From the NCBI RefSeq assembly GCF_901709675.1, contig NC_051095.1, forward strand, positions 11,047,956 to 11,111,955: DNA of 64,000 bases, given 5' to 3'. A program made the translations under genes and the position numbers. Under the pieces are notes generated by a model. That model was not told where the DNA came from. It was given only the letters and a program-made list of their open reading frames with translations, and searched no databases. Source of the DNA: Syngnathus acus (Eukaryota > Chordata > Actinopteri > Syngnathiformes > Syngnathidae). Each line of letters begins with the position of its first letter. Positions within the stretch are counted from its first letter, which is position 1. Of this stretch, positions 10,210 through 24,741 are shown piece after piece.

Positions 10210-13057
10210 AGATTGTCTGCTTGGCTGCTGTCATAGTATCATGTTGAATTTTAGGGTAGGGGTAGTGATAAATGGTAGATACCGTTTGATTGCCAACTTT
10301 AAATACAATTTGGGTGAACACATACCCAGATAAGTAGTTAGCATACTTTGGAGATTTGTAGAAATGTTTGACCCTCGGAACCATGTCATTCTAGTTCCAT
10401 GATTGTCATGACCTAGTTCTTGCCTTCTCGTGGACTTGTGAAATAGCCTCTTTGGGGCAACAAATACATCTTCAATTATAATTCTGTCATCTTGTCAAGA
10501 GTGGTACGAATGCCCGGATGTGTTCCGGGGACTTGTTTGAACTTTGGTTAGTTAGCAGTCACAGCATGTATGGGGTTGCAACATCAAGACTTTGAATATG
10601 ATGAGTTCTTGAAGATCACTGGGTCAATATTCATTCCATTTTTATTTTTTATACGACTTACCTGTTAAGTGTGACTGTGAAGCTGGAATCTATCTCAGCT
10701 TAAGGCAATTTTCTTCTCCACTGACACTTCTATACACGTTTTGATAGTGTTGGAAGGAAGCCAGAGTACCTGCGGAGAGCAACGGTGCCAGCCATTCGTC
10801 ACTCCACTACCAATCTAAACTTCCAAAATCTGTTCTCACAAGTTTGCAAGACCATTCCTGCAAAATTGCTCTTGAAAAGCAGCCCGTATGACAGCACCTG
10901 TTTGGAATCTAACTGTTTGCTGATGATGCAAACACCCTCCGCAGTTCAGATGATAGAGCTCCAGATGAGTTTCCCCCGTTAACCCGGCACCTGCAACCAT
11001 CTCCATGTACCAAAGTCTTGATGGGTGATAACGGGTGAAGGCCGTAATGCACTCTGCTGTGAACTCTGTTGTCTGGTCACGGTGAGGACAGCTGAGGTCA
11101 GAGCAGCGGCCAGATAATCCCCATCCCTGCGCACCGCTCACGCCTGCGTCTAATAGAAAACAGACATAATAGCAGATTCCTGCCTGTGATTAATGATTTT
11201 GATTCAGTTTTCCAAGTTTGGCTTTTTTATCCTTCTGAAATGTTTCATCGGCGCTGCCATGAACAATTAGTCTGATTACTCTCCATTGGCATCAAACGGA
11301 GCAAGCCTGATTGGTCCTGGGCTTGGTGTTCAGGAGACACAAGAAGAAGAGGAAGCGGGAAAACAAACGTGCTGTTTCATGAGGGAGATGTGACTGCGTT
11401 AACATGCCTTTGCATGAATGGTTACTAATATCCACATTCCTCAGATAGGTCAAACTGGAAAGGTAAAATCATTGCGATGCGTTTGATAACGTGCTTTGCA
11501 CCACTTTTGAATAAAATGGAAATCTTGTCATTTCATGAGGAAATGCCATTCGCAAAGCAAATGTCATTCCAGCACCGCAATAAAAGGTCACGGAATCATT
11601 CCGCTTTTGAACCAGGAAACTCCTGACTGGTGGACCTACAACATGGTTCCTGTTTTTCTGTTATGTCATATGATCTTGAGCCCCTAATAATCAAGTATAT
11701 CAAGTCAGAACTTTGTAGCGCCACCTTGGTACAGATTTTCTCTCAAGAATATCACCATATGTAGCCCCAACCACCATTCCTTCGATTCCTGACGCTGCCA
11801 CTTCCGTGTTTCACTGGTGTGCTTGTCATCATGAGATGTTTTGGGTGTGCACCAAACAGAGGTTTCCTTGATAGCCGGAAAAATCCGTTTTAGTCTGATC
11901 TGACCCCAGAGTTTGGGCGTCTCCGGCGTGCCTTTTCTGCAAACTCAAAATGTGTCTTCTTATTTTTAGCTGAAATTAACATCTTACTTCTGGTCAGTCT
12001 TCCATTAAGCCCAGCTCAATTAGAGGCACGACTTATTCTAGCGCTGTAGACAGAAAGTCCAGCCTCTGCTTCTCCAGTGTCAGGTTTTATCTCTGAGTTG
12101 CCTCTCTGGTTAATAACGCAACGGGAGGTTCACGAGATACCAGAAACAGGATGATCAAATCAAAACGGGATTAATGCAGTGCGTCGGCATTGCGTCAGTA
12201 CGGCAGCTCCGCCGTCCCGAGTATTCGTTGCACTCCATCAGCCCAAACGTGTTAATGAGACTTTATCGATTCAGTCATGTCATTCCCGTCCACTCTATCT
12301 CCGCAGGGTGCCCCACCCTAACTCGATCCAGATGAGCTCCATCATGTCATACTTGGAGGGAAACCAGTCTTACATGACAGGAGTGGGTGGGAATTTCGAG
12401 ACTTCTGATAAAAATGGGGAGAGTTGGAAAAACATTTCTAAGGGGACACTGTGTTAAAGAAAAGCCAGGAGGCCTTTTCCACAGCTGTTTTGCACATTGG
12501 CCCGAGTCAAGCAGCGCGGCTGCTAATGGAGTGATAGGCAGAATGGAGACCTGCTCCACTGAGAGCCATTTTATGATTCTCAGGGTGTTGAAGAAGTGCA
12601 TTAGCGGGACCGCACACACACAGTTTGCAGTTCATTTCTCACACAAACACCGATTCTGTCGAAGCTCATAAAGTCACCACTGACACCGTGCTGCCCGCGG
12701 CGCCCAACAACATTAATTCCTCATTCGGCTCCCCCGATCGGTTCAAATGCTTGGAGCGCCCGTGAGCTTTTTCTCAGAAAACGACTGTCTACTGTCGACT
12801 CTGTCCAAAGATGACAACGATGAGAACACTAAAACAGAACAAATGCTGCTAAAACAATTAGCCGAGAGACAATAAAATGCTCTATATAGCTGACGGGAAT
12901 CGCTAAAACTCTCCGCCAAGGAGGTTAGTGTCTCATTTGTTTGTTATCGTTCCAAAACGCAAACGAAGCAAGATGTGTTGCTTCTTGCCTTGTCAACAAC
13001 TGCTTTTCGATTTCCCGCTATATCAAATAAGCACAGAAACAGACAATTTAGCAAGAC

Positions 13058-13170
13058 ATCCATCTATTTTCTTTAACGCTTAACATCCTCAGGGTGAAAG
13101 GGAGCTGGAGCACATTCGACCTGCATCCTGGACGACACACCGGAGTGGTCGGCAGTCAATCACGTGACCA
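13058..13170 (-). repeat. Reversed fragment of the percomorph tRNA-headed repeat (3' part)
   Basis: 'catccatctattttctttaa', then 'ctcagggtgaaagggagctggagc', then 'cctggacgacacaccggagtggtcggcagtcaat', is the reverse complement of the usual tail of this family: sales-counter-like 'ccagtccagggtgtacc ... gctggagc ... aaaatggatggatg' order, but diverged. Confidence 0.55.
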
Positions 13171-16100
13171 ATTGGGACTGACAAAAATTCACAATGTCAC
13201 TGAGTGGCAACCCAAACTGCAGTACGACGCTTGCGCAGAAGTCAAGCATGTAAACCGACTTGATTTCGAGACGTTTCCATAAAACCTACTAAAAGCAAGT
13301 TTTACATGCGACTCAGACCCCAAAGACCATTTTTACAGCCCAATCGACGCCAAATATACATTGAATATTCATGGTTGGTACAAAGTTACGACATGTCCGG
13401 GGCTGCTAAAAATGAATCAGTGTAAACGGCAAACTAATCTTTTAGGAATCAATTCTCCTATCGATTATTCCATCGATTAATCGGGCACTAGAGAGCAATC
13501 ACCATTGCTGCTCCCAAAGTGAACAAAGCAAAAATAATTTTGCTTGAATTGATCTCTGTCATGTTCTCACACTCCCGAATGTTTGCCAGCATATCACCAA
13601 ACCAAAAAAAGAATTATATTTTTCAAAGCTACGCTACTCTTCTTCACTCCCAGCCCAGCCAGACCATGAAAAACAGCTCCAAAGGTTGATTCTTTCCCAC
13701 AATCCGAAGCTCCTAGCGGGAAAGAAAAGTCATTACACAAAGGTTTCTTTCAACGTTTATTTAGATGTAGACACTCCACATGCATCACTTGCCTCACTCG
13801 TACATGAGAGTCATGAGGAATGTTTCTGCTGTTTTCTGCGCGCCACAGGAATTAATGTTTCCTTTCCCCACAGCCAAGCCTTATTTCAGTGCATGCATCA
13901 GTGATTGCTCTGCATTTACACTCATCGGCGCTCGGGGCCAAACGCAGACCAAACACATGACCAAAACACAATCACCGATGTCAAATGTTTTTTATGTGAG
14001 CGCTTTGAGATGATGTCACTTTGCAGCAAAGGTGGCAGTGAGATGGAAAGCTCAATCAACATCAAACAAAGGGACCGACCGGGTACTGGCCCCTGGAGCT
14101 TCACAACGCTTTTAACTCCAAAGACTTTGCCAAGTTTCTGTGCTCTATGAATTGCTGCCCGACCTCTCTTAATTTGCTCAAAGTCTATTACTGGAAAAAT
14201 AATTTTCACCTACTAAACTGTTAATGGATTCCATGTAACTTCACACACTTTAAAGGGAACGCTCAACTCACAAATGCAACCTTTAATGGAGACATAAGGT
14301 GTATTTTTTTTTACAACTTAAACAGCTCCCAGGTGTCATAGCCCAAGATTAGGACTTTTATACGTTTTTACATTCTTGTTTAAGGGCTGGCTGGCTCTGT
14401 CTTGATCAGTGAGCCAGGTGCTAGGCTAATGCTAGGCAAATGGAGAGCCAGGCTTTCATTCAAATGATAAACATTAGGCTGGATCTCGCGGGCAAATCAC
14501 TATATATAAGTAGTAAGCATCTTCAAAGATGTATCTTGCTATGTATTTTTGATATATTTGAAAGTACAATTCACTTTGGTTCAGTGCATTCGCATTTTTT
14601 TCCCAATCAAAACCAATTTTACAATCCAAACGTTTTTTTTATACATACGCACGCACACATACATTCATAAAGTCCTCACTTATTTGCGATTCCCATTTTC
14701 ACTATCTTTGGGGATATTTTTAGATCTTTTTTGTTTTCAGAGGTTTTTTTTCCATACCCAACCACCACCCACACCCCGTTTATTGAATGTAAATTAAATA
14801 TCACTTGTGAGAACCCTAAAGTGACTAATAAACCCATTGTGATAGTTTTTTTTTTTTTTTAAATAAGGCTTTGGAATTGTCATTACAACTTTACGGTTAG
14901 CAAAAGGCTCAACATCTCCTGGCCAAAAGTGAAATGTCATCAGTTAGGATTCCCTTCCATTGAAAACACAACTCCATTCATTTACACCTTGTACTGTAAT
15001 GAAACTCACTTTACAGGATTTGGCCAAAGCTTCCCAGCAGTCCGTACTGACCAGTAAAAAAAAAAAAAAAAAGTCAGAGAGCTAAGTGGAAAGTCAAGGT
15101 AGTCGGCCCATGTGTGCAATCGACGAACAACATCAGGATGGGCGAGACAAAGCTCAGCAAATGTTTGGAGAAATGAATCCATGGAAAACACACATAATCC
15201 TCATTACAAAGGGGGTTAGCCGACGCCTTTTATGACACATGTGAGCAGTTGAACAATTATATATTCTCTAATCCCATCAAGTAGTTTGCAGGCAGCCTCC
15301 TGGAAGCTTAACCTTTGCGGCTCTCATGGAATCTCCAAATCCAAATAGGAAAAGGTCATGTTTCTGTGCCTCTCGCTCCTTTCACTGCTGAGTAAATGGG
15401 AATGCACTTGAACATCTTAACAGTTGCCACAGTTTCCCTTTTGATGTCGACTGTGCTTATTATTATGGCCATGACTTCTGCTGCTATAGTAACAGAATAT
15501 TTGGCATGGAGGCCTCAGTGCTGCCCAACATGTTGCGCAAACAGCTGATTGATAATTGAACCATGAACAAATGAAGCACAATGTAAATTGGTTTGTATAC
15601 ACATGTGCTCCACCCAAAAATATATTTTAGATAGTATAATTTAAATCTATAAAATATATATATTTTATATTGGAATATATTATAGTCAAGCTTTAGAAAT
15701 AAACCCCCTCAAGATTGATTGCAGTGAGCGGATAAAGTCACTGGCGAAAATGCGTCACAAACATCTTTTTGACACTTTAATGCATGATTCTTTTTTTTTT
15801 CCCCCCCAATATTACCCATGAGAATTGTCTCTCTATTGTTTCCTCCATATCCTGCTCCACCCCTCCCACCCTTTTGTTTTTCTGTTACTCATACTAGATT
15901 TCTATGGTGACGGCGCCCTTTCTTGCAATAATGGAGGCTGAGGGATTTGGAGCAATTTTTGGCTTTCTCATGAATAAGTAAGAAAATACTAGTGAACGGC
16001 ATCAGCAGATGTGTGACGGGGGGGATTCAAACTCTAATTAGAGACTTTTAATGCCTTTCATTAGTACAGGAAAGATTTGCAGGCAGACAAAAGAGAACTT

Positions 16101-17580
16101 TTTAAATGCAGTGGACCCTTTTGATGTACTCATTTATTGGGCAGCAGAGTTTGGGTCATTTTTGTGGACATGTTGAGTTGTATGCGTGCTCTCATTCTAA
16201 CGTGTTGTAATGGAGGGAGATGGATTTCTTCAAGTGGTTACATTGAGAGGAAATGGCCACCGCTGTGGCGGTGTAATCCAGGCTTTTTAAACGTGAGTGT
16301 CATTACTACATTGTGTGTGTGCGTGTGTGTATTTCTTAGAAAGTGCTTGTGTGTTTAAAAGTTGAAACCATCCGGTAGCTGTTCTGCTCCACACTGGCCC
16401 GACCGCGGTAACCACAGGCTAGCCACAGTTAAGCCACTAAAACCAATTAAAACGCTATGATGTGGAGTTCCCTTATTTATTTATTTATTCCCCCTCTAGC
16501 AGACCGTGGAAGAGAGTTGGTCTAAGTGGTTGCTTGCGAGAAATGAAGGCTCCCCTGAGGCCTGGCGGAGTGAACCAAAACCCGCACAGTTGCAACACGT
16601 TTCACGCTAGAACTTAGCTAACTTCTGAGCCTTATTCTAACAGTGACATCACAACAGCACAGGAAATCCATCTTGAGAGTTGACGAGGAGGATCCAGAGA
16701 GATTGTCGACACTGGCGGCGTTTACATGGACAACATCCAATCAGAGTTGGGATTCAATTTTATGATCGAATGCACTCTTTGCATGGACACAAAAAATATG
16801 TCAAGTGAACACTTCCTGATGGAGCAGCAATGTATCCTCCAGATCGTACTTTTGTTGATTTTTAAGACAGAAGGCCAGCTCTGCGTTCTTGTGCATGCAA
16901 TAGGAAACCGAGGCCGACTTCAGTCAAAATATTTCAAATGGGGTGTGTACATGAAGCGTTTTTATACCAATCAGGCTTTTAATACGGATAAATGTGTCTA
17001 TTTAAAGGAGCACCAAAATTGGCCGGATATAGCCATCTACCAGTCAGAGGAAAGCTGGTTCCATGCACTCACCTACTTTTGCATAAAAATGGTCACTCAA
17101 GTTGGTAGCAGATATTAGACGTCGCGTGACCAATATGTGTTGCACACTCGACATCTCGCGTGGTGCCGTGCCCACGTCACCTGCGCCGTCACGCCACAAA
17201 AGCTTGCCGGCACTTATATAGAACACCTCCCTTATAAAAACATCCTGCAAGACCAGCTGAACACATATACTTATACACACACACGCACCAAAACTCTCAG
17301 CACGGCGTACTGGACGATGAGGCAAACACCCCTTGCGACACACTTTGGGCCTCACACGCATGCCCGCCAACACCCCCCCACCCAAGGGAACCCCAAGCAT
17401 GCTTTTCCCATGCTGTGCTCGTATTGTGTGTCGCAGGTGTCTAAGTGCAGAAACAGCAGCAGCGCTTTGGAAACAATCCCGCTGCCAGTCTCGGGCGTGA
17501 GGGAACACGCTGGATATTGCCTTGACGACATGTTTATTTTTTTGGGCTGTTATGCCTGCACACAATGCCCCTCGCCCAAC

Positions 17581-17632
17581 CCCACCACCACCACCACCAC
17601 CACCACCAACAAGTGGCTGCTGCTGCTGCTGT
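17581..17632. repeat. (CCA)n and (CTG)n trinucleotide arrays
   Basis: Nine to ten CCA units at 17581-17609 followed by about five CTG units at 17617-17632. They create poly-Gly/poly-Gln frames on the minus strand. Confidence 0.9.
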
Positions 17633-18262
17633 GTGCGTCCATGCACAACATCAACAACGCACATGACAAGACATCACCTGAAGTGATACTCAAGACCTGA
17701 TGTCATCCACCTGGATTCACTCGGCAGCACGTGTGCGCCTGCGTGCGTGTGCGTAGACATAAATTGAAAATAGTATTCCGTTTATTGTGTACTTCTAAAC
17801 ATGTGTAGTGCATTTATGTCTATACACTGGTCAGGTATTTTTCAGGTATCAGCAAATCTAATTGAATTCATTTTAATGCTGTTTCTTTCTTAAAACAAAC
17901 TTCTGTTACATATGCGCACAGGCATGAGTCAACACAGATACAAACGGATGTACACACATACATCGGTGGTTTGCAATTAATCGCACGCAATTAATCATTT
18001 CTGCTGGAATATGCATTTCTCCATTCTACCGATTTGTTCCTCTTTGCATTTTTGAAACAGACTGACTGTTTATAATCAAAATAAAGTGTGAAAACAATGT
18101 TTTTCCATCAATTTTATTCATTTTTTAATGCCTCTGAACATTGTGATTAATGCTTGTTAATATTGTTGTATTTTAGGCCTTAATTTTCACAAAATCCATC
18201 AAATGGTAAAATATGTTTTTTTAATGACCGAATGTACCTTATTGACTAATTGCGTGTATATA

Positions 18263-18297
18263 CCCACACACACACACACACACAGACACACACACAC
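18263..18297. repeat. (CA)n microsatellite
   Basis: About 17 CA units with one G interruption. Confidence 0.95.
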
Positions 18298-20029
18298 AAA
18301 AAGGCTTAAGGGCAACTTCACCCCTGAGGAATGTTTTTCTCTTACCCATCATCACAAGCGGATGTGTGTCAGTGTGCACGCGTGCGTCTGTTTGTGAGAT
18401 GAAGCACGTACAATATCTGTGAGAAAGAAGCTGATGTTATCACCTCAAGTCTTTACAGGTTGAGAGGTTAAAGTAAACACGTACTGTATGTACATATGTA
18501 TGCCAAACAGGACCAGAACAACCAAATGGGGAAAATACTAGTGTTCCATAAAACTATTTAAGTTAGACATTCCATTAAAAACATATAAGATATTTTCCAG
18601 AGAAATGTACATATTTGCTGCATATGCAACATTAAAAAGCAATAGAAAATGCAAAAGACGAGTCCCAGTTTTCACACCCACTTCAGAGCAGGCGTGAAAG
18701 TGGCGTAGCGAAATATTTGGGAATTTGAACTGATAGTGGAGGACAAGCATATGGTGGTTACAGGAAAAAAATATTTTTCATGGAAGTCAGCAATCACATA
18801 CTAGCATGTTTTGATTAAAATCATCCCAATGGCAATTGGATGTACTGTACAATATGGGCCCATACATGTAAAGCTTAAGACAGATCATCCAGAAACCTGC
18901 TCGATGAGAGGCCAACACCCGCTACCACAGTACGCAGAAATGACCCACATTTAAAAACTTTATTTTCATCATTGAATTGCCATTTTTATTCTCTTCATTT
19001 TGGTCCTAATGCTCCAATTGTTAGAAAAGGAAATAAAGACTTTAGATGGACTGCACTGCCAGAGTTTGCACAATGTGGTCCTCCCTACCGCTTTGTATCA
19101 TCTGTTCACAGCTCTCATGGGCGAAGGAATACTTGAGTCTGACAAGCACATGCGTCGCGCACCGAACAATCAGAATGACAAGTATGATTTAAACAAAGAG
19201 AGCTTGTGTGTGGATAAAGATACCGCTGATGAAAACCACTTGGCATTCGAGGAAAAGTCAGAACAAATCCTGATGGATTGTAAAAGTGTCTAAAGGAGGA
19301 GGCACTCTGGGAGGAATTTAAAAAGGAATCAAGTCGTCCAAAGACAGCTGACACGAGCCAGGAAATACCACAAGATGTGTGAGGCGCTCATCTGCTCTGC
19401 TGGTTTACAGCAAGTGGATTTTCATCAGAGGTTTTAATTTTGAAAAATGAAGAGGGGTCAACCTGCTTCTGGGACAAGGGTCAATACAGTGGATATAAAA
19501 AGTATACAGGTCCTGAGAGAACAGAAAACTACAACTTCTTCTGAAAATTATTCCACCATTGTGATCTATAATCTGCATGATTCAAGAGATGAAGTAAAAG
19601 CAAACTGAAATAAATGGGGTTGCACATGTCTGCACACCCTCTTCTAACGGGAATCTGACTCCGTTCATAATCGACTAATCATGACCAGACTCATGTTAAG
19701 TGGAAATCAGAACACACTTTACACAATTTGAAGTGCCTCTGATAAACTCTCACTAAGTTCATTTTCTAGTAGGCTGTTGTTTTCCCCAAACACGTGGCAA
19801 AATTGTTCGAAACGATAGCTCGTGAAACAGCGTCGCAACAGCACTATTCGCAATTACAACAAATAAGAACAACACAAAAGATGAAAAAAAAGCAAAGAAA
19901 GAGTTAAGAATCGTATTGTAGTGCACTTATAATGTTAGTCTATGGTCCTAGTTGCCTTCAGAGGGTCATTGAGACCAAAATTAAAAGATCAAATCCATTT
20001 GGCAATAAACATAACACAGATACACAAAT

Positions 20030-20078
20030 GATGTGCTGGGCCAGAGCTGACCCCCGGGCCTTGAGTTTGACACCCGTG
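20030..20078 (+). mobile_element. hAT-like transposon end fragment
   Basis: 'ccgggccttgagtttgacacccgtg' is a characteristic terminal sequence of degenerate hAT-type repeats widespread in vertebrates. A second copy lies at 24640-24712. Assignment is by sequence resemblance from memory; the partner end was not located. Confidence 0.45.
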
Positions 20079-23000
20079 CGTGAGAGAACTCTCTGTATAT
20101 TTTTCCCTATGGGGAACAAAGTACATATGTTCCAAGGAGGCATCCAGGCCATCTCATATCATAAAATGTCTATGAACTACAGCAATTGAAAAGGAGAACT
20201 TTCTGAGAAAACAAACGGTGGCATTCTTTCCAGTGGAGTCGACTTTACTGTACGTGCAGTCACATTGTTGTTTTCCCGCTTGCCGTTTTTCCCCTCCACC
20301 ATCCCAATCAATTCCTGATGGAACTACTGCATGATTCCATGGAAAGTGCCTAACATGAGCAGGTGTTTCAAGCTGTGGAGCCGATTGCCAGACGCGGCGG
20401 CCTGTAGGCGCTAATGTGAAGCGACAGGGCCTCTGAAGCTAGGCGGGCCCAGAAAAAAGGAATACAGACTCCTTCTGCTTTCCAGCATTGCTCTATGACT
20501 TATCAGGTTAATCAAAGGTTACACACAAATCACGCTCCGCTCACTTGTTCATTAATTCTTTGCCTGACGAGTGGTGCGGTGATTAATAAACAGGTATGAT
20601 TAATCATGTTCCCCTGAGTTCCGCTTTAAATATATTGTAGAACAGGAAATGCTTTTATACTTATTACAAATACAGACTTTCACCCGTCTTGGTGTGGCAA
20701 GCTGTGACTGGCCAGGACTGCTACCCGTTTTTCATGCCATCCAGCTAACTAGCGCCGTAAGCTAGCCAACAGGTTCCATCCTGATTAGGCTAAGTTTTCA
20801 TTTGTCCGCCATATTGGATATGGCTATCATGTCAGTCATAAAATCTGCAAATTATATTTGTAAAACAATGTTAGAATGACATAATGTAATCATTGTTAAT
20901 GGTTGAGTATTATTCAATGATATGGCTGCAATGTCGATGTCTTTATTTTTTAGGATTTTGAAGCCTCATTTCATTTATTTGGACAGAGTTTTTAACAACG
21001 TTGTTCTCAGTGGCGGGTCAATTTAACAAGACATTTATTCTTGCTCTTCAGGGTCTTTAAATCTTGCTTTAATGTCCGTTTTTTGGCCCACTTTTATTCT
21101 TAATTCCTGCTTATCTTTTGCGCAACAAGTAAGAGACGTAAAGTATCAACGTTGGATGTGACATGTGCAGCTGGAGTCGGGAACTCTGAAAGGCACGCCA
21201 TAAATCCAATCAGAAATATGTTCACAGGCAAGCAAAATGTCATCAGCCTGACTATCGACCAGCTTTTCAATCAAAAGCAGAACGCAGTAAGAACCTCGCT
21301 AACATCTGTTTCTGGTGACGCAAACGTACTAAAATCAGAGAACAGAGACTCAAAGGTGATTCCAATTAGAGTGCTATAGATAAACTGTTATTTATTGGAG
21401 GCATGTCCCTCGTGTTCAAGTCACACCAATGGTTCAAAGTGTTTTTTAATGAAAGCAAATATGACTGACTAGACCAGCCAACTGAAGGGTGGTCATGGCA
21501 GCCCGGACGGAGAACAGCGAGAGGTGCACATCTGTTTGTCTGATGACGACGGGGTCGAACCACATCTTCTCTCATACACAGCAACAAAGGTCCTGGAATA
21601 ACATTTTCACCTCACCCACTCCTTTGACCACATTATTGTGACAACAGTCTGCTGAAAGATGACACAACCATTCCAGTTCTGGTCACCGTTTCATTTTCCA
21701 TTGTGGAGGACATGCGAGTGAGACTAGAAACCAGGTGTATCCGCAGAGCACGTGTCTCTGATTGACAACAGACACCATTGACTACAATAGCTAAGGACTA
21801 AATCCGATCAATGGGATGCATTGTTTTCATGGACGGGAAAAATATTGATATGAACAGGACTTGCATGGTCATGCGTCATACTTTCAGGCAGAACTAATTA
21901 TTTTAGTGCCCAAATATACCAGAAGTGGTAATAGGAGAAGACTTCCTCTCAGTCCATTTCTACTTGAAACGTTATTTTGTGTTACCACTTCCTAATGGAG
22001 CTTCAATGTATCCTACAGGAGGACAACTCCAGTGACCGCCACATCTTTCGCTCGCTCTGCTTCTACTAGCTTCCGAGAATAACAGAAACGCCTATAGAGA
22101 TGTCACAGACATGCACGGTAAAGGCGGTTAGTTTTGTCGTTTTCACGCACGCTGAGCGGATTATCAATCGACATCAACCACCCTTTTCATTTGAAATAAA
22201 ATCTTGATCAGAATAGCTTTGATCGAATCCGAATATTCCGAATGGTACTTTGTCCTTAAGACATTTCAGACCAGGTGTCAAGTTTTCAATGACCCAACCT
22301 ACTTCTTAAAAAAATCAGCAGGCTGAAAGTTAAACAGGCCCAAAAAGTTCCATCGAGTTTTTATGGTCAGCACCCACCCGCCAGCAGTCTCTGGTGGCCT
22401 AGCGGCAAGGGACTTTCGTGAGCTCTCTGCGATATTACAGTAACTTTTCAGTCGTGAAATGATGTCAGTGAGAGGGTAGAGGAATGTCGGATTTTCAGAA
22501 ATTGACGTAGATGAAAGAGTACACAAACGCAGGAGGGGGGAAAAAAAAGGCAGCTATCGTACGTCATCCGTCTCATCGTAGCGTTAATGTATTTAGTGTG
22601 TAAGATAGAAAGTGATTCAAAAGGAATGTTGTCTGCTTTTCAGAACATGACGGCAGCGACGGGACACATGTAGATGGGATTTTCGATCACGTACGCACTT
22701 AAACATGCGTGAGGAAACAAAAGCAGACCTCAGCCCTGGTTACTTCTCTTCAAACAACTTCAACGGTGTTGTCTCTTTACATTACAACGTCTCAAATTGT
22801 CAAGTTACACCCATTTGTTGTGCTGCACGTCTAACACATGTTGACGTACACTTTCATCCTCCGCATTATGTGTGCTGCTAACTTGCATTATAAGATTAGA
22901 GAAGTGTGTTTTCACGTTAGTCAAAAGACACTGGCCGCTTTTTTTTCATTTAGGATAGCTTGGATTTTTTTCTTCTTCTAATTTTCACGTCATTAAAGCG

Positions 23001-24639
23001 ATTATACAGGAGGTCATCGGTTTGTGTCGGTCTCAAAGTATGAGGTTAAAGGTTACGAACAGCATAGAGAGAATAATTGAATCCCACTGAAATACACAAA
23101 GCTCGCCAGAGAAATACCACATTGGAGGAGGATAACAAGTAGAAGTAAATCGCAATACCTCTGGTAACTCATTTTTACTTTGCTCACATATTTCCTCTTC
23201 TAATCCCCCCCATGTATACTCAGACAAGGAAATGAAAACTTGTATTTGATTCCATGAATCCTTTTGGCACACAAACAAAGCCTCCACTCACACTGCTTGA
23301 TCCCAGAGAGTGGCGGCGCCTTATCAAATTACCTTCGCCGTTCATATTGAACGAGAGCGATTTAGGTAGCCGACAGGCTTACCCTTCTTTGCTCAATTAT
23401 TTTAAAGTGTTCGTCTTTTGGTTGTTCTCATGCCACAGACTATGTTGAAAATAAAAGAGACAAGAAATTTCAAACTCTCAAAGTTTGGAGCTTTTGAAGC
23501 AAAAGTTCGACAACCCAAGTGCAGGGAGGAGAAGCAAGCCAGTGGAGCAGGTGGATTCTAAAAAAACAGGCAAACAAGATTCATGGGGGGGAAAAAAACC
23601 TCTAAATCTAAAGTCTCAAAGCAACACGTGGAATCACACTTGCCAATATGCAACAATGTGGAGACAACGAGGCACACCCGGACAAGACACGACTGGCTGG
23701 AGGGACCTGATTGACTAACACAAGAAACAGAGCGAACAACAACAGGTGGAGAGGAAACCCTAACATGCAAACGTGACGTGAAAAAAAGTCACAGGGAAAA
23801 CATGGCATAATATGAAACAAAACTAAATCTAATCCAACACAAACACAATAATCAGGCCATCTTAAAACACGCAATTAGTTTGCATCACATGCAGGATCTC
23901 GCTCGTGAACTTTACACTTTTCCACGGATCAAAGTCGTCGATCAAATACAGTCAAGCTTTTAAAGTCAGCTTTTAACAATTGTCTTTCTCTGTTTTCTAT
24001 TTACTGCAATTAGCACTTGAGTGTAACTAAAGTGTCTGGCCTTCATAAGGCGTCAACGCCCATTTGTTGCACAGCAGAGGGGAAACACAATAAAGCAGTG
24101 GTGTCCAAAGACAAATCAATGAAATTACTCCATGTGTCATTTCTCATTTAAAGTACAGAAAGTCTCATCACAGCTTGGCTTCACTCAATGAAATCAACAC
24201 TGATGAAAAGAGAGTGTTTACAAGATGCTTCATTGTCACACAGCTTGTAATCTGCTTTTTAATAACAGGAAAAGAAACAAAGCACAACTGCTTGCAATAA
24301 TTGTTATGTGGTCATATAAAGCTTGAACAAAGAAAATATGTGTTTAACGACTTATGAGTTTTGGTGTGGTACACTAACCACTTGGGGCAGTACGCACCCT
24401 TTTCATTCGCTTCCATTGGCAATGTACGAAACAACACCAATGTTGTTGTTTTTTGCGAGGTGCCTTTCTAGTATCTGCGGCAATAAGATCACCTTTTCAA
24501 GAATTTGGTTTATGATTCCATTCGATGTTATGGCTCATATACATATATATATGAATATGTAAATATTTAAAAAAAAGATACTATTAAAAGTGAAGACAAT
24601 TTGCAATTCTAGTAATGACACACGAATTTGATGCACAAT

Positions 24640-24712
24640 TTGTCTTCGCGGGCCACATAAAATGATGTGGCGGGCCGTATCTGGCCCAAGGGCCTTGAGT
24701 TTAACACCTGTG
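24640..24712 (+). mobile_element. hAT-like transposon end fragment
   Basis: 'cgggccgtatctggcccaag' followed by 'ggccttgagtttaacacctgtg' is a second copy of the end seen at 20030-20078. A 'gcagtggtgtccaaag' sequence at about 24096 could be the opposite end of the same element, making it roughly 620 bp. Confidence 0.45.
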
Positions 24713-24741
24713 ATATATATATATGTATATATATTATATAT

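Larger units (their letters stand above)
10210..18262. other. Intergenic DNA without recognisable gene
   Basis: No gene recognised. The interval holds non-repetitive stretches with clustered homeodomain-like sites (11161-11330), a reversed repeat relic (13058-13170), a poly-T/poly-A scatter, and CCA/CTG arrays at 17581-17632. The long overlapping frames at 17044-17700 come from those arrays. Confidence 0.6.

Noticed and set aside
17044-17700. Two long overlapping frames (206 codons minus, 187 codons plus)
   Set aside because: They coincide with CCA/CTG arrays that remove stops in several frames and produce poly-Gly/poly-Gln. No domain, splice context or family resemblance.
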